From contig NZ_QEIJ01000005.1 of the NCBI RefSeq assembly GCF_003095395.1, positions 1-64,000 of the forward strand: a DNA stretch of 64,000 bases, written 5' to 3'. Positions 62,964-64,000 of this stretch are shown one piece after another. Below the pieces are notes generated by a model. It was not told the origin of the DNA and did no database searches. It saw only the letters and a list, made by a program, of their open reading frames with translations. Position 1 is the first letter of the stretch; every line of letters starts with the position of its first letter. The position numbers and the translations under genes were made by a program. Source of the stretch: Microbacterium sp. Gd 4-13. Its GTDB lineage: Bacteria > Actinomycetota > Actinomycetes > Actinomycetales > Microbacteriaceae.

Positions 62964-64000
62964 ATGAATCTTATTTCCCGGCGGCAGAGCCGGCGCCAGC
63001 GCGCCGTAGCCTCTTTCGCCATCGGCGCCCTCGCGCTGACGGCCCTGGGTGCGGGCGCTCTGCCCGCGTACGCCCACGAGGGCGATGACCACCCGCCCGT
63101 CACGGAAGAACCAGGCACCACTCCCCCCGTCACGACCCCCGATGACACCGCAGCAGCGCTCGACTGGTCGAACTACGAGAAGGTGCTGCTGACGAAGAAC
63201 GTCGGCGAGCCCATCGACCTCGCGGTGATGCCCGACAAGAAGGTGCTCCACACCGCTCGTAACGGCGATCTGCGTCTGACAGACCCCGCCACCGGTGTCA
63301 CGAAGACGGTCAACACGATCCCCGTCTACATCAACTCCGAGGACGGCCTTCAGACCGTCGCACTCGACCCCGACTTCGAGAACAACAACTGGGTCTACCT
63401 GGTCTACTCGCCCATCGACGCCGACGGCGACGGAGTCGCCGACACCCCGGTGGGCAACGCGCCCAACAGCCTGCCCGCAGGAGCCGACGAGTCGTACTGG
63501 GATCGGTGGGTGGGCGTGAACCGCCTCTCCCGCTTCACCTGGAACGGCTCCAGTCTCGACATCGCCAGCGAGCAGAAGATCCTCGACGTCGAGGTGCAGC
63601 GCGGCCAGTGCTGCCACGTCGGGGCCGATATCGACTTCGACGCCGACGGCAACCTCTACCTCTCCACGGGTGACAACACCCCGGCGAGCACCCCGGGTTC
63701 GAACGGCTTCGCGCCGAACAACGACGCGCCCGGAATGAACCCCGGGTTCGACTCCCGTCGCGGCGCCGGCAACACCAACGACCTGCGCGGCAAGATCCTC
63801 CGCATCCACGTGGAGCCCGACGGCACGTACACGATCCCCGAGGGCAACCTGTTCGCCCCGGGAACCGAGCTGACCCGTCCCGAGATCTTCGTGATGGGTG
63901 TGCGCAACCCGTTCCGCATCGAGGTCGACCCCGAGACGAACTCCCTCAGCTGGGGCGACTACGGCCCCGACGCCTCCAAGGCCGTCGCGGCCGGCGCCGG
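62964..64000 (+). CDS. Secreted PQQ-dependent glucose/sorbosone dehydrogenase-type protein, 5' part
   Basis: Runs off the window; the first 345 residues are seen. Signal peptide about 1-37 with an Arg-rich start (SRRQSRRQRAVASFAIGALALTALG) and AYA cleavage; then a Pro/Thr linker and a GSDH six-bladed propeller: KNVGEPIDLAVMPDKKVLHTARNGDL, GLQTVALDPDFENNNWVYLVYSP, VNRLSRFTW, QCCHVGADIDFDADGNLYLSTGDN, NDLRGKILRIHVEPDG and MGVRNPFRIEVDP. Such proteins oxidise sugars outside the membrane with PQQ. ATG 62964 follows ACAGGAG by 9 bases. Divergent from the tat operon; relatives often carry further ThuA or binding domains downstream. Confidence 0.9.
   Translation, partial: MNLISRRQSRRQRAVASFAIGALALTALGAGALPAYAHEGDDHPPVTEEPGTTPPVTTPDDTAAALDWSNYEKVLLTKNVGEPIDLAVMPDKKVLHTARNGDLRLTDPATGVTKTVNTIPVYINSEDGLQTVALDPDFENNNWVYLVYSPIDADGDGVADTPVGNAPNSLPAGADESYWDRWVGVNRLSRFTWNGSSLDIASEQKILDVEVQRGQCCHVGADIDFDADGNLYLSTGDNTPASTPGSNGFAPNNDAPGMNPGFDSRRGAGNTNDLRGKILRIHVEPDGTYTIPEGNLFAPGTELTRPEIFVMGVRNPFRIEVDPETNSLSWGDYGPDASKAVAAGA

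Noticed and set aside
62682-63809. 375-residue minus-strand frame at the window end
   Set aside because: Antisense to the sugar dehydrogenase, whose plus-strand frame has a signal peptide and clear GSDH motifs.

Overview
The window is about 70% G+C, densely coded, with ATGA/GTGA stop-start overlaps, GTG starts and very frequent GGATGC/GCATCC words. Together with the protein families (CGNR zinc fingers, TatB-type protein, DUF916/WxL-like surface proteins, LLM flavin enzymes), this points to an actinobacterium of the family Microbacteriaceae, most likely Microbacterium or a close relative. That assignment is inference from content and style, not from a marker gene.

Layout. 1-432: 3' end of an HNH endonuclease gene. 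621-7838: a tightly coupled minus-strand amine-oxidation operon (class V aminotransferase, monomeric sarcosine-oxidase-like FAD enzyme, gamma-glutamyltransferase, copper amine oxidase, small membrane protein), divergent from a class II glutamine-amidotransferase-like gene whose N-terminal Cys is Ser. 7885-10666: a cell-surface pair, a DUF916 (WxL-binding) membrane protein and a ThuA protein with a WxL-like C-terminus. 11327-12641: flavin reductase and two small zinc proteins. 12763-20773: a phosphoketolase 5' fragment butted against a 3'-truncated glycosyltransferase that ends a Nit1C-type cluster (MSMEG_0565-0572 families; nitrilase, a catalytically altered second nitrilase, radical SAM, GNAT-AIR synthase fusion, flavin oxidoreductase, two nitrogen-starvation families).

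21017-25303: two tRNA-Ser genes, an LCP cell-wall ligase, a HAD phosphatase and serS. 25390-30253: lipid-kinase-like protein, photolyase, LLM oxidoreductase, prephenate dehydratase. 30757-37305: a polysaccharide synthase (GT2) coupled to a secreted GH18 enzyme, then an unusual histidine kinase and LuxR response regulator. 37407-41303: phosphoglucomutase, alcohol dehydrogenase, glycerate kinase. 41329-43658: a sulfane-sulfur module (CstR-like repressor, CoA-disulfide reductase-rhodanese, small Cys-rich protein) around a perfect CsoR-type operator. 43810-45171: hypotheticals. 45266-48630: a galactose operon (LacI-type regulator, galT, galK). 48798-54210: epimerase, LLM enzyme, orphan DNA methyltransferase, permuted lipoate ligase, thiolase.

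54318-64000: an MMPL exporter, a very large secreted PA14/PQQ-type dehydrogenase/DUF1080 protein, a small WxL-like secreted protein, a tatA-tatC-tatB operon and the start of a second secreted sugar dehydrogenase that runs off the window. The WxL-like domain here is the same as that of the ThuA protein at 9-10 kb, so both loci look like parts of one extracellular sugar-oxidation / surface-attachment system. Strong hairpins lie between most convergent gene pairs.
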